From contig NZ_JAUSKL010000109.1 in the NCBI RefSeq assembly GCF_030646925.1, forward strand, positions 1 through 63,205: a stretch of 63,205 nucleotides of DNA. Direction: 5' to 3'. The position numbers and the translations under genes are program-made. Each line of letters opens with the position of its first letter. Position 1 is the first letter of the stretch. This DNA comes from Candidatus Binatus sp. (lineage in GTDB: Bacteria > Desulfobacterota > Binatia > Binatales > Binataceae). The notes under the pieces were generated by a model. The model worked only from the letters and a program-made list of their open reading frames with translations. It was not told where the DNA came from and made no database searches. Shown one piece after another: positions 1 through 9,206 of this stretch.

Positions 1-294
1 CGCCTGCATGCAAGATTTGCATCCGATACATAGATTCGGATCGAAATCCACAATTCCGTCGGCGCGAGTATAGAGCGAGCGGGTCGGACAAATCTCGACG
101 CACGGCGCGTCGTCGCAATGGTTGCAGCGCATCACGCCGAAATGCCGGTTAACGTCGGGAAATTCACCTTTCTCGATGTATTTGACCCAGGTGCGGAAAA
201 CACCCAACGGAACGTTCTGCTCTTCCTTGCAGGCGACCGTGCAGGCGTGGCATCCGATACAAAGATCCTGGTCAATGACGAAACCGTAACGCAA
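1..294 (-). CDS. 4Fe-4S ferredoxin subunit, DmsB/PsrB type (partial)
   Basis: Electron-transfer subunit of a molybdopterin oxidoreductase complex (DMSO reductase, polysulfide reductase or formate dehydrogenase type). The minus strand reads RYGFVIDQDLCIGCHACTVA followed by a second cluster with CNHCDDAPCVEICP and a third starting CIGCKSC, the cysteine spacing of the multi-[4Fe-4S] DmsB/NrfC family. The C-terminus runs off the left edge. The only sensible start is TTG at 294-292, giving MRYGFVIDQD, which matches family N-termini; no strong ribosome binding site precedes it. A 26-codon reading frame with its own ATG near 375 ends just upstream in another frame. The catalytic partner must lie outside the window, so the substrate cannot be named. 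Confidence 0.85.
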   Translation of the reverse strand, partial: MRYGFVIDQDLCIGCHACTVACKEEQNVPLGVFRTWVKYIEKGEFPDVNRHFGVMRCNHCDDAPCVEICPTRSLYTRADGIVDFDPNLCIGCKSCMQA

Positions 295-392
295 GAATCT
301 ACACCAGCCGGCGCGCTTGCCCGTTTGATTCCCGTGCTGTTACCGGGATTTTCTGGTTCCGTTGCACGCGTTGAATCATCTACCTAAAGATT

Positions 393-752
393 CTCGCGCA
401 CAATGGCCTCGACGCCAGGCTCCGGGATGAACTCCGAGTGGGTCCGCCTCGGTCAATTTTGCATCATCAGGGCGGTTCTGGTGTGTAGATTTAACGTGCC
501 GCACGGAACCTTAGGGAGCAGGAACATGGTTGCAAGACAAATTGCAAGGTTAAAGACTTTTAACAAGCTTTATGACTCGTTGGAATTATTAACATATCTC
601 TGCCAAATCCTTTACTCGTGCGAACGGCCAAGCTTAGTCTGATGAGACTCAGAGCGGGAGTTGAGTCTCTTTTCAATTTTGATCGCGCAACAGCGCCTCT
701 TCGGTAGATGCTTGTGGGGCTCCCGCGCTATCTGGGAGGTTCGGAGGAACTT
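393..752. other. Intergenic region, no gene seen
   Basis: About 360 bases between the leftward ferredoxin gene and the rightward secreted protein. It is more A/T-rich than its neighbours, which fits a divergent promoter region. The short frames here have no coding character. A ribosome binding site GGAGG at 743-747 belongs to the gene starting at 753. Confidence 0.6.
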
Positions 753-2456
753 ATGAAGATGACAGGAAGAAGACGAACAGATTTTTGGCGAATAGGCCGC
801 GGTATAATACTCGCGTCGTCAGCCACGCTTGCGCTCGCGTTTGCGATCGTAGTTGCTCAATCGGCTCTGATGCCCCGTGAAGTGGCGGCGATCGACGTCA
901 ACGGGCCCGCGATTCCGTCCAGCGGAACTGTCTCTGCCGGGCCCGCCGCATTACGAACGGCCGAGGACATGGCGCGCGATTCGGGACTTACAGCGAGTTC
1001 AAGCGTTGTAGATGGCGCAATTATCAATGCACCGACGATACCGCTTAGCGAATACAAATCGCTGAAAGCTTGGAGCGCCGAGCCTGTTGGTTCGAAGGGT
1101 CCGGGTTCCTCGGGACCAAGCGGAGCGTACGTTCCGGTGACCAAGGGAGTCAATTTTGCCGGCTCCGTGCAGGGTGAAAATGGCAAGAGTTTCGTGCCGC
1201 CGGATACGCACATGGCTGCCGGATTGGCAGAACTGGTCGAGACGACCAACTCCTCGATCGACGTCTTCAGTAAGGTGAGCAGCGGCACGCCGGCACTTCT
1301 GCGGACGACTTCGCAAAACGCCTTCACTGGCAGTGTGGATACCCTTGGCGACTCGCGAGTCATCTACGATCAGACAGCCAATCGTTGGATCATCACGATC
1401 GATGATTTCAGCGGCCTAACGAACGGCGCCAAGCCATCGTACTATTTGGCGGTGTCGAAGACCCCGTATGCGGCTGTAAAAACCGGGGTGGTCGGTTCTG
1501 GCTCCTTCTTTGTGTACCCGGTCTTCATCAGCACCAATCCGTCGGGTCTGTTCTATGACTATCCGCAACTCGGCATGGATCAGGATGCGATTCTACTCAC
1601 CGCGAACATGTTCACTCCCTCTAGCTTTTTCGCCAACATGGTGCATTCGATCGCCAAGCAGAGGATTTACAATGGTCTTGGCTTCAGCTTCAGCATCTTT
1701 TTTGCTTCGGCAGCTTCCGGCACCCTAGCTCCCCCGATCCTTCAGAATTTTGACCAGAACCCGAATGACTACTTCCTTGCAGCTCCCGTAGGGTCAGGGA
1801 AAACTGCTCTTCACAAGTACACGATGAGCAGCAGCAGCCGGCGCCCGAACAACTTCACCGGGCCAATCAGCATCACGGTAGCGAGCTATACGACGCCGCC
1901 GCCACCAGCCACGCAGCCGTCTCCGTGCAATGTCGCGGCGGATCGTCTGGACACTCTCGACGGACGGTTTCAGAACGCGAGTTTCCAAGTCGGCAATAAC
2001 GTCTGGAACGTACATACCCGTTCGGTTGGCGGATTTGCGAAACCCAAGTTCTACCAGGTTAACGCCGGCACCAATGCGCTGGTGCAGAGTGCGCAGTTCT
2101 TCAAGTCTTCCACCTCATTCGACTTTAACCCCTCCATTTCCGGCGTGAATTCGAGTGTTATTGTGAACTGGAGCGCGACCGATCCAGACCACGGCTTGAA
2201 GCTGATGGTCATGTTTGGTGGCAGGGTGTCGACCACTGCTCTCAATACGATTAGTGTGCGGGCGACCCCTGCATTCACCAGTCCCGCGTGCCTGACCGGA
2301 AGCTTCGATTCCAGGTTTGGCATGCAGCGATGGGGTGACTATTCGACAGTGTCGCTTGATTGGCAGTTTGCCGGAGGTAACGGCATCTTCTGGATTCTCA
2401 ATGAGGACGCTCCATCAGCAAGTTGGGGCAGCAGAGGCGTCAGAGTCGGCAACTAA
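753..2456 (+). CDS. Secreted beta-rich hypothetical protein
   Basis: Protein of 567 residues, function unknown. An N-terminal basic stretch followed by a hydrophobic segment (about residues 18-36) is a signal peptide or membrane anchor. The body is rich in Ser, Thr, Gly and aromatic residues, with motifs such as PPDTHMAAG, DSRVIYDQTANRW and FDSRFGMQRWGDYSTVSLD. The alternation of aromatic strands suggests a beta-propeller-like exported protein. The ATG at 753 is chosen over the one 45 bases upstream because GGAGG at 743-747 is correctly spaced and the signal peptide then starts properly. It is followed by a strong terminator, so it is a single-gene unit. Confidence 0.75.
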   Translation: MKMTGRRRTDFWRIGRGIILASSATLALAFAIVVAQSALMPREVAAIDVNGPAIPSSGTVSAGPAALRTAEDMARDSGLTASSSVVDGAIINAPTIPLSEYKSLKAWSAEPVGSKGPGSSGPSGAYVPVTKGVNFAGSVQGENGKSFVPPDTHMAAGLAELVETTNSSIDVFSKVSSGTPALLRTTSQNAFTGSVDTLGDSRVIYDQTANRWIITIDDFSGLTNGAKPSYYLAVSKTPYAAVKTGVVGSGSFFVYPVFISTNPSGLFYDYPQLGMDQDAILLTANMFTPSSFFANMVHSIAKQRIYNGLGFSFSIFFASAASGTLAPPILQNFDQNPNDYFLAAPVGSGKTALHKYTMSSSSRRPNNFTGPISITVASYTTPPPPATQPSPCNVAADRLDTLDGRFQNASFQVGNNVWNVHTRSVGGFAKPKFYQVNAGTNALVQSAQFFKSSTSFDFNPSISGVNSSVIVNWSATDPDHGLKLMVMFGGRVSTTALNTISVRATPAFTSPACLTGSFDSRFGMQRWGDYSTVSLDWQFAGGNGIFWILNEDAPSASWGSRGVRVGN

Positions 2457-2483
2457 CCGATACTAGAGTCAGCTCGAAAGGAA

Positions 2484-2512
2484 GGGCCGCTCGAAAGAGC
2501 GGCCCTTTTTCT
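2484..2512 (+). terminator. Rho-independent terminator
   Basis: Perfect 9-bp stem GGGCCGCTC / GAGCGGCCC with a GAAA tetraloop, followed directly by TTTTT. It lies 28 bases after the stop of the preceding secreted-protein gene. Confidence 0.93.
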
Positions 2513-2644
2513 ATTTCGCTGGGCGCCTATCGATGCTCGCGCCACATTTTGCCCGCCGGCGATCTGACCCGAGGCGCGCGCAAAGCGCGGATCTTGGCCG
2601 AGGCGGAGATTGTCTCGATGCGCGCTCGGTAGTATCACTCGGCC

Positions 2645-4021
2645 ATGCCGTCAGCCGCCGAAGCTACCGCCTCGCTATCATCCCGAAGCGAACTGCCGCC
2701 GGGCCCCGGCTTTATCGCTACGTTCGACTTCGTTCGCAACCCCTTTCGCTTCCTCGACAACTGCTCCCGCCGCTACGGCGAATGGTTCACGGTCCGCGTG
2801 CCGGGCGTATCGCCGTTCATCTTCACCAGCGATCCGGCGGCGGTGCGCGAGGTCTTCCTTGGCGATCCCGAGCTGCTGCACGCCGGCGAGGCCAACCGTC
2901 CGCTCGGCGCGTTCATGGGCGAGAAGTCGTCGCTGTTCCTCGACGGCGCGGCGCATCTGCACGAGCGGCGATTGTTGCTGCCCGCTTTTCACGGCGAGCG
3001 GATGCGCTCCTATGCCGACACGATGTGCTCGGCGGCGGACAAGGCGATCGCCAAGTTCCCGATCGACAAGCCGTTCGCGATTCATCCGTGGATGCGGAGT
3101 ATCACCTTCGACGTGATCATGCGCACCGTGTTCGGTATAGACGAGGGCGGGCGCGGTTCCGAGTTGCGCGATTTGGTCACGCGCCTGTTCGAGATTTACA
3201 CCGGGCGCGCGGGCACGCTCTTCGCCATGTCTGCGATGCGCGTCGATCTCGGCCCGTGGAGTCCGTGGGGCAAGGCTGTCCGCTTGCAGCGGCAAGTGGA
3301 CGCGATTCTCTATGCCGAGTTCAAGTATCGCCGCGCCGAAGGAGTGAACGGCCGCGAGGATATCCTCTCGATGCTGCTCGAGGCGCGCGACGAAAATGGC
3401 GAACCGATGAGCGATCGCGTGCTGCGCGATGAGATGCTCACGCTGATGCTCGCCGGGCACGAAACCACTGCCGCCACGATGGCGTGGATCATCAATCGCC
3501 TCGTCACGCGGCCCGACGTGATGGAACGCGCGCGCGCCGAAGTCTTGAGCGTGCTCGACGGCGCGCCGATTAGTTCGCAACACGTCGGTTCGCTCAAGTA
3601 TCTCGAGGCCGTCATCAACGAAACGATGCGCCTCGATCCGGTGATTCCGAACTTCGGACGCGCGCTCAAGGCGCCGATGAAAATCGCGGGACGCGATTTG
3701 CCGGCCGGCGTCATGATCGCGCCGTGCATCTACCTGGTTCATCGGCGGCCGGAGCTGTGGCCGAATCCGGATCAGTTCAATCCCGATCGCTTCATCGACG
3801 CGCGCCCGAGCCCGTACGCGTTCCTGCCGTTTGGCGGCGGCACCCGGCGATGCCTCGGTGCGGCATTCGCCAGCTACCAGATGAAAGTCGTGATCGCCGA
3901 CATTTTATCCAAGGTGAATTTGAAGCCGGTGCCCGGATACGTCGCGCGCCCGCTCCGCCGCAGTATCGCGTTCGCGCCGAGCGAGGGGCTGCCGGTTATC
4001 GCGAGCCGGTTAGGCAACTGA
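2645..4021 (+). CDS. Cytochrome P450
   Basis: Heme monooxygenase of 458 residues. The I-helix oxygen-activation motif AGHETT is at residues 270-275, the ExxR motif (ETMR) at 326-329, and the heme-binding loop FGGGTRRCLG places the thiolate cysteine at residue 403. There is no N-terminal membrane anchor, so it is a soluble bacterial P450 that needs separate redox partners, none of which is encoded nearby. Its general pattern resembles the CYP110-like bacterial group, which often takes fatty or terpenoid substrates; substrate is inference only. The enoyl-CoA hydratase gene starts four bases after its stop, so the two form an operon. Confidence 0.95.
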   Translation: MPSAAEATASLSSRSELPPGPGFIATFDFVRNPFRFLDNCSRRYGEWFTVRVPGVSPFIFTSDPAAVREVFLGDPELLHAGEANRPLGAFMGEKSSLFLDGAAHLHERRLLLPAFHGERMRSYADTMCSAADKAIAKFPIDKPFAIHPWMRSITFDVIMRTVFGIDEGGRGSELRDLVTRLFEIYTGRAGTLFAMSAMRVDLGPWSPWGKAVRLQRQVDAILYAEFKYRRAEGVNGREDILSMLLEARDENGEPMSDRVLRDEMLTLMLAGHETTAATMAWIINRLVTRPDVMERARAEVLSVLDGAPISSQHVGSLKYLEAVINETMRLDPVIPNFGRALKAPMKIAGRDLPAGVMIAPCIYLVHRRPELWPNPDQFNPDRFIDARPSPYAFLPFGGGTRRCLGAAFASYQMKVVIADILSKVNLKPVPGYVARPLRRSIAFAPSEGLPVIASRLGN

Positions 4022-4025
4022 ATCT

Positions 4026-4724
4026 ATGGCGGCGCCGAATTTTATCGTCGAGAAGGACGCCTCGATCACGACGATCACCTTCAACCGGCCCGAGCGGCGC
4101 AACTGCCTCGACGCCGGGATAATCCTCGAGTTCGAACGGCATCTACACGCCGTGCGCGACGACCGCGATTGCCGCGTACTGATCGTGACTGGCGCCGGGA
4201 GCGCGTTTTGCGCGGGCGCTGACTCCGCGATGTTCAAGAGCGACGCCGGCGCGGCCGACCAACGCCGTCGGATGGGCGAGTTTGGGCGGCGATGGCCGCG
4301 CCTGATTGGGCGCGCATTCGATGTGCTCGCAAATCTCGATCAAATCACGATCGGCGCGATCAATGGCTACGCGGTCGGCGGCGGATGGTCGTTTGCGCTG
4401 GCGTTCGATTTTGCGATCGCGGTCGAAGCGGCCGAGTTCTGGGTGCCCGAAGTCGATCTGAACGTGCCGTTTCGCGGCGCTCCGGCCAACGTGCTTTCCG
4501 CGCGGCTCGGTCCGTGGCGCGCGAAGGAAGCGATCCTGATGTGCCGGCATTATTCGGCAAGCGAACTGTTTGCGATGGGAGTTATCAATCGTGTCGTCAA
4601 GCCGGACGAACTGATGCCCGCGGCGCGCGAACTCGCGCTCACGATGGCGGCGAAATCGCCTGACGCGGTGGCCGCCTCGAAGCGCGGTATCAATGCCGTA
4701 TTCTTCGGCCCACGCCAGTTCTGA
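4026..4724 (+). CDS. Enoyl-CoA hydratase/isomerase family protein
   Basis: Crotonase-fold protein of 232 residues. The oxyanion-hole segments are visible as GSAFCAGAD (about residues 58-66) and NGYAVGGGW (about 114-122). The C-terminal third continues normally to ASKRGINAVFF, but the protein is slightly short for the family (usually 255-270), lacking the last helix. The position usually occupied by the first catalytic Glu is not clearly a Glu here, so hydratase activity is not assured; isomerase or hydrolase is possible. Co-transcribed with the P450, which suggests shared processing of a CoA-linked or lipid substrate. Confidence 0.88.
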   Translation: MAAPNFIVEKDASITTITFNRPERRNCLDAGIILEFERHLHAVRDDRDCRVLIVTGAGSAFCAGADSAMFKSDAGAADQRRRMGEFGRRWPRLIGRAFDVLANLDQITIGAINGYAVGGGWSFALAFDFAIAVEAAEFWVPEVDLNVPFRGAPANVLSARLGPWRAKEAILMCRHYSASELFAMGVINRVVKPDELMPAARELALTMAAKSPDAVAASKRGINAVFFGPRQF

Positions 4725-4829
4725 ATAATCAAGTAGCTATCCGATTCCGGGCGGTGTTTGCTCCGAATCGGAAAAGTAACGGATGATGGTTTTAGGGTAC
4801 TTGCAGCCTTTTGAGCGCCCTTGAAATCA

Positions 4830-6641
4830 ATGCCAGAAGCAACCATCCGTCCGAACCCGACCGCACACGACCGCGACGATTCCGACGATTCCGCGCGGCC
4901 CACGCGCACGTGGGTAACGGTAATCGTGGCGACCGCGGTCCTGTATTTTGCGCGCGAAATCCTGCTGCCGATCGCCGTGGCCGTGGTGCTGGCGGTGATC
5001 TTCAGTCCGATTGCGACCCGCCTCGAGCGCTTTGTCGGCCGCCTCGCCGGCGCTGCGATGGTCGTGATCGCCGCAGTCGGCGTGGTCGGCGCACTCGGTT
5101 ATTTCATGACGATCGAACTCAGCGCGGTGGCGGTCGAGGTCGCCGGCTACCCGACCAATATCGCGAACAAGCTGTCCGGCCTTCAATCGATCACCCCGCC
5201 GTGGGTGCAGCGAATCGAGCAGTCGATCGAGGAAGTTCAGCGCCAGGTCGAACGATCGAGTCCGGCGCCCAAGGCGCGCAAGCCGCCGGTGATCGTCGCG
5301 CAGGCAACCCCCGCGCCGGTTACCGCCGCGCTGAAGCCGATCATTCCGCTGCTGTCGGCGATTGCGGAGATGGTGCTGGTGACCGTCCTGCTGTTTTTTC
5401 TGCTCTATGGCCGCTACGAATTGCGCGATCGAATCGTGCGGCTCGCGACCCGCGCGCGAATCGCGGTCGCGTCGCAGGCGATCGAAGCAGCCGGCGAGGC
5501 GGTCGGCCGCTACCTGCTGCTCTTCTCAATGATCAATCTGAGCTTCGGTATCGCGGCCGGACTGGTCGTCTGGATGCTCGGCTTGCCCAATCCGGCGTTC
5601 TGGGGCGCGCTCGCCTTCGTGCTCCGATTCATTCCGTATATCGGCGCGATGACGTCCGCGATTTTGCCGACGATCGTCGCCTTCGCGGTCTTCCCCGGCT
5701 GGGGCAAATCGCTCGAAGTGCTGGGCTCGTTCCTGATCATCGATCAGTGCGCCGCATGGTTGATCGAGCCTGTCCTGATCGGCCGCGGAATCGGCGTATC
5801 GCCGGTCGCGCTGCTGATATCCGTGATGTACTGGACGTGGCTCTGGGGGCCGACCGGGCTGTTGCTCGCAACGCCCTTGACGGCGTGCCTGAAAGTGGCG
5901 GGCGACTATATCCCGCAGCTCGGCTTCCTCTCGATTCTGCTCGGCGCCGACAGCACCCTCGAGGACTACCACGACTACTACCGGAGCCTGCTCGAGCTGG
6001 ATCAGAGCAGCGCGCACTCGATCGCGATTCGTTACTGCGATGAGCACGGGCTCGAGCCGATGTTCGACGACGTTATCGCGCCCGCGCTCATCATGATGGG
6101 CGAGGAACGCGAGCAGGATCATATCAGCGAGGCGAACCAGCAGTTTATCGTCGATACCACCCGCGAGCTGATCGTGGAGCTGGGTAATCGCTACGCTAAG
6201 CCGCGCATGCGCGGCCGGGTCAGGATGCTCGGCATATGCGCGCCCAGTGAGTCGCACTCGATGGGACTTCATATCCTGTTGGAGTTGCTCCGAATCGATG
6301 GCGCCGCTGCGAGCTTCGTCGGCGAGAACAAGACCGCGGACGAAGTCCGCGATTTCGTGAAGCGGTTCGCGCCCGAAGTGGTATGCCTCTCGTGCACGAT
6401 CAATGATTGCATGCCCGCCGCGGTTGAGCTGGTCAAGGCGATGCGAGCCGATTCGCCGCATCTGACTATAATCGCGGGCGGACGCGCGGCTCTGACCGAT
6501 CCTGCGGCGCTGCTGAAGGCGGGATGCTCGCAGGTGTACGCCAGCCGCAACGAGGCGCGCCGCGCAATCAGGCGGCTCGCGTTTCAGCGCCGCCGCCGGG
6601 TCGCGATCGCGGAGCTGCCGCCGCAGCGCCAACTCGGCTAG
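4830..6641 (+). CDS. AI-2E family permease fused to a cobalamin-binding module
   Basis: Two-part protein of 603 residues. Residues about 20-385 form an AI-2E/PerM (UPF0118) membrane domain with the usual pairs of hydrophobic helices and a soluble insert. Residues about 390-460 form an acidic helical segment like the cap domain that precedes B12-binding domains. Residues about 465-575 are a Rossmann-like domain with ESHSMG (E474, H476, G479) in place of the classical DxHxxG, a later SCT in the position of SxL, and IIAGG near the end. The conserved His could be the lower axial cobalt ligand. The ATG at 4830 is used; an in-frame TTG lies nine bases upstream. Substrate is unknown. Joining a permease to a B12 sensor is unusual. 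Confidence 0.88.
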   Translation: MPEATIRPNPTAHDRDDSDDSARPTRTWVTVIVATAVLYFAREILLPIAVAVVLAVIFSPIATRLERFVGRLAGAAMVVIAAVGVVGALGYFMTIELSAVAVEVAGYPTNIANKLSGLQSITPPWVQRIEQSIEEVQRQVERSSPAPKARKPPVIVAQATPAPVTAALKPIIPLLSAIAEMVLVTVLLFFLLYGRYELRDRIVRLATRARIAVASQAIEAAGEAVGRYLLLFSMINLSFGIAAGLVVWMLGLPNPAFWGALAFVLRFIPYIGAMTSAILPTIVAFAVFPGWGKSLEVLGSFLIIDQCAAWLIEPVLIGRGIGVSPVALLISVMYWTWLWGPTGLLLATPLTACLKVAGDYIPQLGFLSILLGADSTLEDYHDYYRSLLELDQSSAHSIAIRYCDEHGLEPMFDDVIAPALIMMGEEREQDHISEANQQFIVDTTRELIVELGNRYAKPRMRGRVRMLGICAPSESHSMGLHILLELLRIDGAAASFVGENKTADEVRDFVKRFAPEVVCLSCTINDCMPAAVELVKAMRADSPHLTIIAGGRAALTDPAALLKAGCSQVYASRNEARRAIRRLAFQRRRRVAIAELPPQRQLG

Positions 6642-6668
6642 CGCGCCAGAGCCAGAAAGAAATTTTCC

Positions 6669-6736
6669 GAAGCCCCTTACGGGTTTCGGGCTTCCCGTCC
6701 CATTAAGGATGCGCGCTACGCGCTGTTAGTAAGGGG
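6669..6736. repeat. Overlapping inverted repeats in intergenic DNA
   Basis: GAAGCCC (6669-6675) pairs with GGGCTTC (6688-6694), and CCCCTTAC (6673-6680) pairs with GTAAGGGG (6729-6736). The two pairings exclude each other. There is no T-run, so this is not a standard terminator. It lies between the permease fusion and the reductase gene; function unknown. Confidence 0.4.
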
Positions 6737-6836
6737 CGATGGAGATCACCAGCGAACGAAAATCCTTGCTTGTCTGCGGCGTGCGTATCGGATACATGCG
6801 AAACACGAGTAGATCCCCAAATCGAGGAACCCATCG

Positions 6837-7862
6837 ATGGCAGAATTGAAAAATCGCCAGTGGCTGCTGGCTTCACGCCCGCAAGGATTGATCAAGGAAA
6901 GCGATTTCCGCTGGAACGAAGCGACCACGCCGGCGCTCAAGGACGGCGAAGTGCTGCTTCGCAATCTTGCGTTTTCGTTCGACCCAACCCAGCGCGGATG
7001 GATGTCGATGGATACCTACATGCCCGCGATTCCGCTCGGCGAAACGATGAAAGCCGGCGCAGTGGGGCAGGTGGTCGAGTCGAAAAAATCGGGCTTCGCG
7101 AAGGGCGACCTCGTGCAAGGTCTCTTCGGCTGGGAGGACTACACGATTAGCGCCGGCGGCGGTCTGATGGGCCTGCAGAAGCTGCCCGCCGGCACCGATC
7201 CGCTGCTCGCGCTCTCGCTGCTCGGCACCACGGGGTTGACCGCATGGGTCGGCACGATCGACGTCGGCCAGGTCAAGGCGGGCGACACCTTCGTCGTGTC
7301 GGGGGCGGCAGGCGCGACTGGTTCGGTGGCGGGCATGATCGCGAAAATCAAGGGATGCCGCGTGATCGGAATCGCGGGCGGACCCGAGAAGTGCGCGTGG
7401 CTCACGAAGGAGGCCGGCTTCGACGGCGCAATCGATTACAAGAACGAGCCGGTCGGCGCGGCGCTCTCGAAGCATTGCCCGAAGGGAATCGACGTGTACT
7501 TCGACAACGTCGGCGGCGAGATTCTCGACCATTGCCTCGCGCGGCTGGCCGATCGCGCGCGGGTGGTGCTGTGCGGCGCGATCTCGCAATACAACGAGGC
7601 GCAGGGCGTCGCGGCGCATCCGCCGAAAAACTATTTCAACCTGATTTTCCACGGCGCGCGGATGGAAGGATTCCTGGTATTCCACTTCGCGCAGCATTTT
7701 CCGCAAGCAATCGCCGAGATGTCGAAGTGGTACGCGGAAGGCAAGCTGAAGAACAAGATCGATTTGGCGAACGGACTCGAGAACGCGCCCAAGACGATCA
7801 TCCGCCTGTTCACCGGAGCGAACTTCGGCAAGCAACTGCTGAAGCTCGCCGACCCGGCCTGA
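6837..7862 (+). CDS. NADP-dependent medium-chain oxidoreductase (PTGR/CurA-like)
   Basis: Zinc-free medium-chain dehydrogenase/reductase of 341 residues, a typical full length. The nucleotide-binding glycine pattern GAAGATGSVAG begins near residue 155, and the FDPTQRGWMS segment near residue 45 is characteristic of the leukotriene B4 dehydrogenase / prostaglandin reductase / CurA branch. These enzymes reduce alpha,beta-unsaturated ketones and aldehydes using NADPH. GAGG lies at a workable distance before the ATG. It is followed 45 bases later by the cyclase gene and is probably independent of it. Confidence 0.92.
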   Translation: MAELKNRQWLLASRPQGLIKESDFRWNEATTPALKDGEVLLRNLAFSFDPTQRGWMSMDTYMPAIPLGETMKAGAVGQVVESKKSGFAKGDLVQGLFGWEDYTISAGGGLMGLQKLPAGTDPLLALSLLGTTGLTAWVGTIDVGQVKAGDTFVVSGAAGATGSVAGMIAKIKGCRVIGIAGGPEKCAWLTKEAGFDGAIDYKNEPVGAALSKHCPKGIDVYFDNVGGEILDHCLARLADRARVVLCGAISQYNEAQGVAAHPPKNYFNLIFHGARMEGFLVFHFAQHFPQAIAEMSKWYAEGKLKNKIDLANGLENAPKTIIRLFTGANFGKQLLKLADPA

Positions 7863-7907
7863 GCGCGATGGTGACCGGATAGAATCGCGGCGGCGGAATC
7901 TTCCACG

Positions 7908-9137
7908 ATGAGCGGCGAAGCGAATCTGTATCACGAAGGCGCGGCGCGCGTCGTCGAATGGATGATGCGCGACGGCCGCCACGTGACGCGGATGCGCGAG
8001 TTCGGCGACGAGATGTGCCGGCGGATCGCGGCGGCGGGAATCCCGCTGTGGCGCGCGTTGTGCTCCGTCGCGACGCTGCATCCGCAGATCGCGGCGACCG
8101 CTTATATCTGGCGGCGCGACGAACCGGGCGCCAAACGCATGACGGCCACCCACGCCTTCGAACGCGATCCCGCGTTTTCGACCAGCCCGATCGCCGAAGT
8201 CCAGCGCACCGGTATCGCGATCCGCCGCAAGTTGTGCGACCCGGCCTGTCCGATCGATTACCCGGTGCTCGAAGAATTCAGGCAGCAGGCCGGCACCGAT
8301 TACGTTGCGATGCCGATGCTCTGTTCGAGCGGCGACGTCAACGCGATCACCTGGCTTACCGACCATCCGGGCGGTTTCACCGAAGCGGAAATGGCGGGAC
8401 TCGCCAACGTCGCAAACGCGCTCGCGATTATCGTCGAGTTGCAGGCGACGCGCCGAATCGCGCGCCATCTGATGGATACCTACGTCGGCCATCGCACCGG
8501 CGAGCGCGTTCTTCGCGGCGCGATCACGCGCGGCAGCGGCGACGCGATTCGCGCCGTCATCTGGTTTTGCGATTTGCGCGGCTTCACCACGCTCGCCGAT
8601 TCGATGCCGCGCGAGCGCCTGCTCGCGCTGCTCAACGATTACTTCGAAACGATGGTGAACGTCGTGACCGAGGAGGGCGGCGAGGCGCTGAAATTCATGG
8701 GCGATGCGATGCTTGCGATCTTCGAGCTGGGTGCGACCGAGGACCCCGCCGATCGATGCAGCGCCGCGCTCCGTGCCGCGCATTCGGCCGCCGAGCGAAT
8801 CGCGAAGCTGAATCTCGAACGCCGCGCCGCGGGCGAGGCGGAAATTCACTACGGCCTCGCGCTTCATCTGGGCGAAGTAACCTACGGCAATATCGGATCG
8901 CGCACGCGGCTCGATTTCACCGTGATCGGGCCCGCGGTGAATCACGCGGCGCGGCTCGAAAAACTCGGCTACGAGCTCGGTCGCGCGGTCGTCACCTCGG
9001 CCAGTTTTGCGGCATGCTCGCCGGCGGAGCATCTCGAGAGCCTTGGCCTGCACAATCTGCGCGGCGTTACCGAAGCGCAGGAGGTATTCGCCCCGACGAT
9101 CGATCGCGCACGCGCGTTTGCGACCTTGGAAAAATAG
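7908..9137 (+). CDS. Class III adenylate/guanylate cyclase
   Basis: Cytosolic cyclase of 409 residues. Residues 1-195 look like a GAF-type sensory region with no membrane segments. Residues about 215-400 form the catalytic domain: first metal-binding Asp in FCDLRGFT, second in KFMGDAMLAIF, and the transition-state region VIGPAVNHAARLE with Asn and Arg in place. The substrate-specifying residues cannot be assigned with confidence, so the product (cAMP or cGMP) is open. The tail ends normally. A decayed copy of part of the catalytic domain lies about 500 bases downstream. Confidence 0.92.
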   Translation: MSGEANLYHEGAARVVEWMMRDGRHVTRMREFGDEMCRRIAAAGIPLWRALCSVATLHPQIAATAYIWRRDEPGAKRMTATHAFERDPAFSTSPIAEVQRTGIAIRRKLCDPACPIDYPVLEEFRQQAGTDYVAMPMLCSSGDVNAITWLTDHPGGFTEAEMAGLANVANALAIIVELQATRRIARHLMDTYVGHRTGERVLRGAITRGSGDAIRAVIWFCDLRGFTTLADSMPRERLLALLNDYFETMVNVVTEEGGEALKFMGDAMLAIFELGATEDPADRCSAALRAAHSAAERIAKLNLERRAAGEAEIHYGLALHLGEVTYGNIGSRTRLDFTVIGPAVNHAARLEKLGYELGRAVVTSASFAACSPAEHLESLGLHNLRGVTEAQEVFAPTIDRARAFATLEK

Positions 9138-9206
9138 TCAGCTGACTCAGGTGGGCCACGATATCAAGCCGCCGGACTGTTTCGTTATGTTGCGTGGCGG
9201 CGACAC

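Noticed and set aside
118-387. 89-codon plus-strand frame at the left edge
   Set aside because: The minus strand here encodes a ferredoxin with three cysteine clusters; the plus frame has no motif.
6873-9053. 726-codon open frame on the minus strand
   Set aside because: It is antisense to the reductase and cyclase genes, both of which have clear motifs. The composition is Arg/Ala/Asp-rich as expected for the shadow of high-GC genes.
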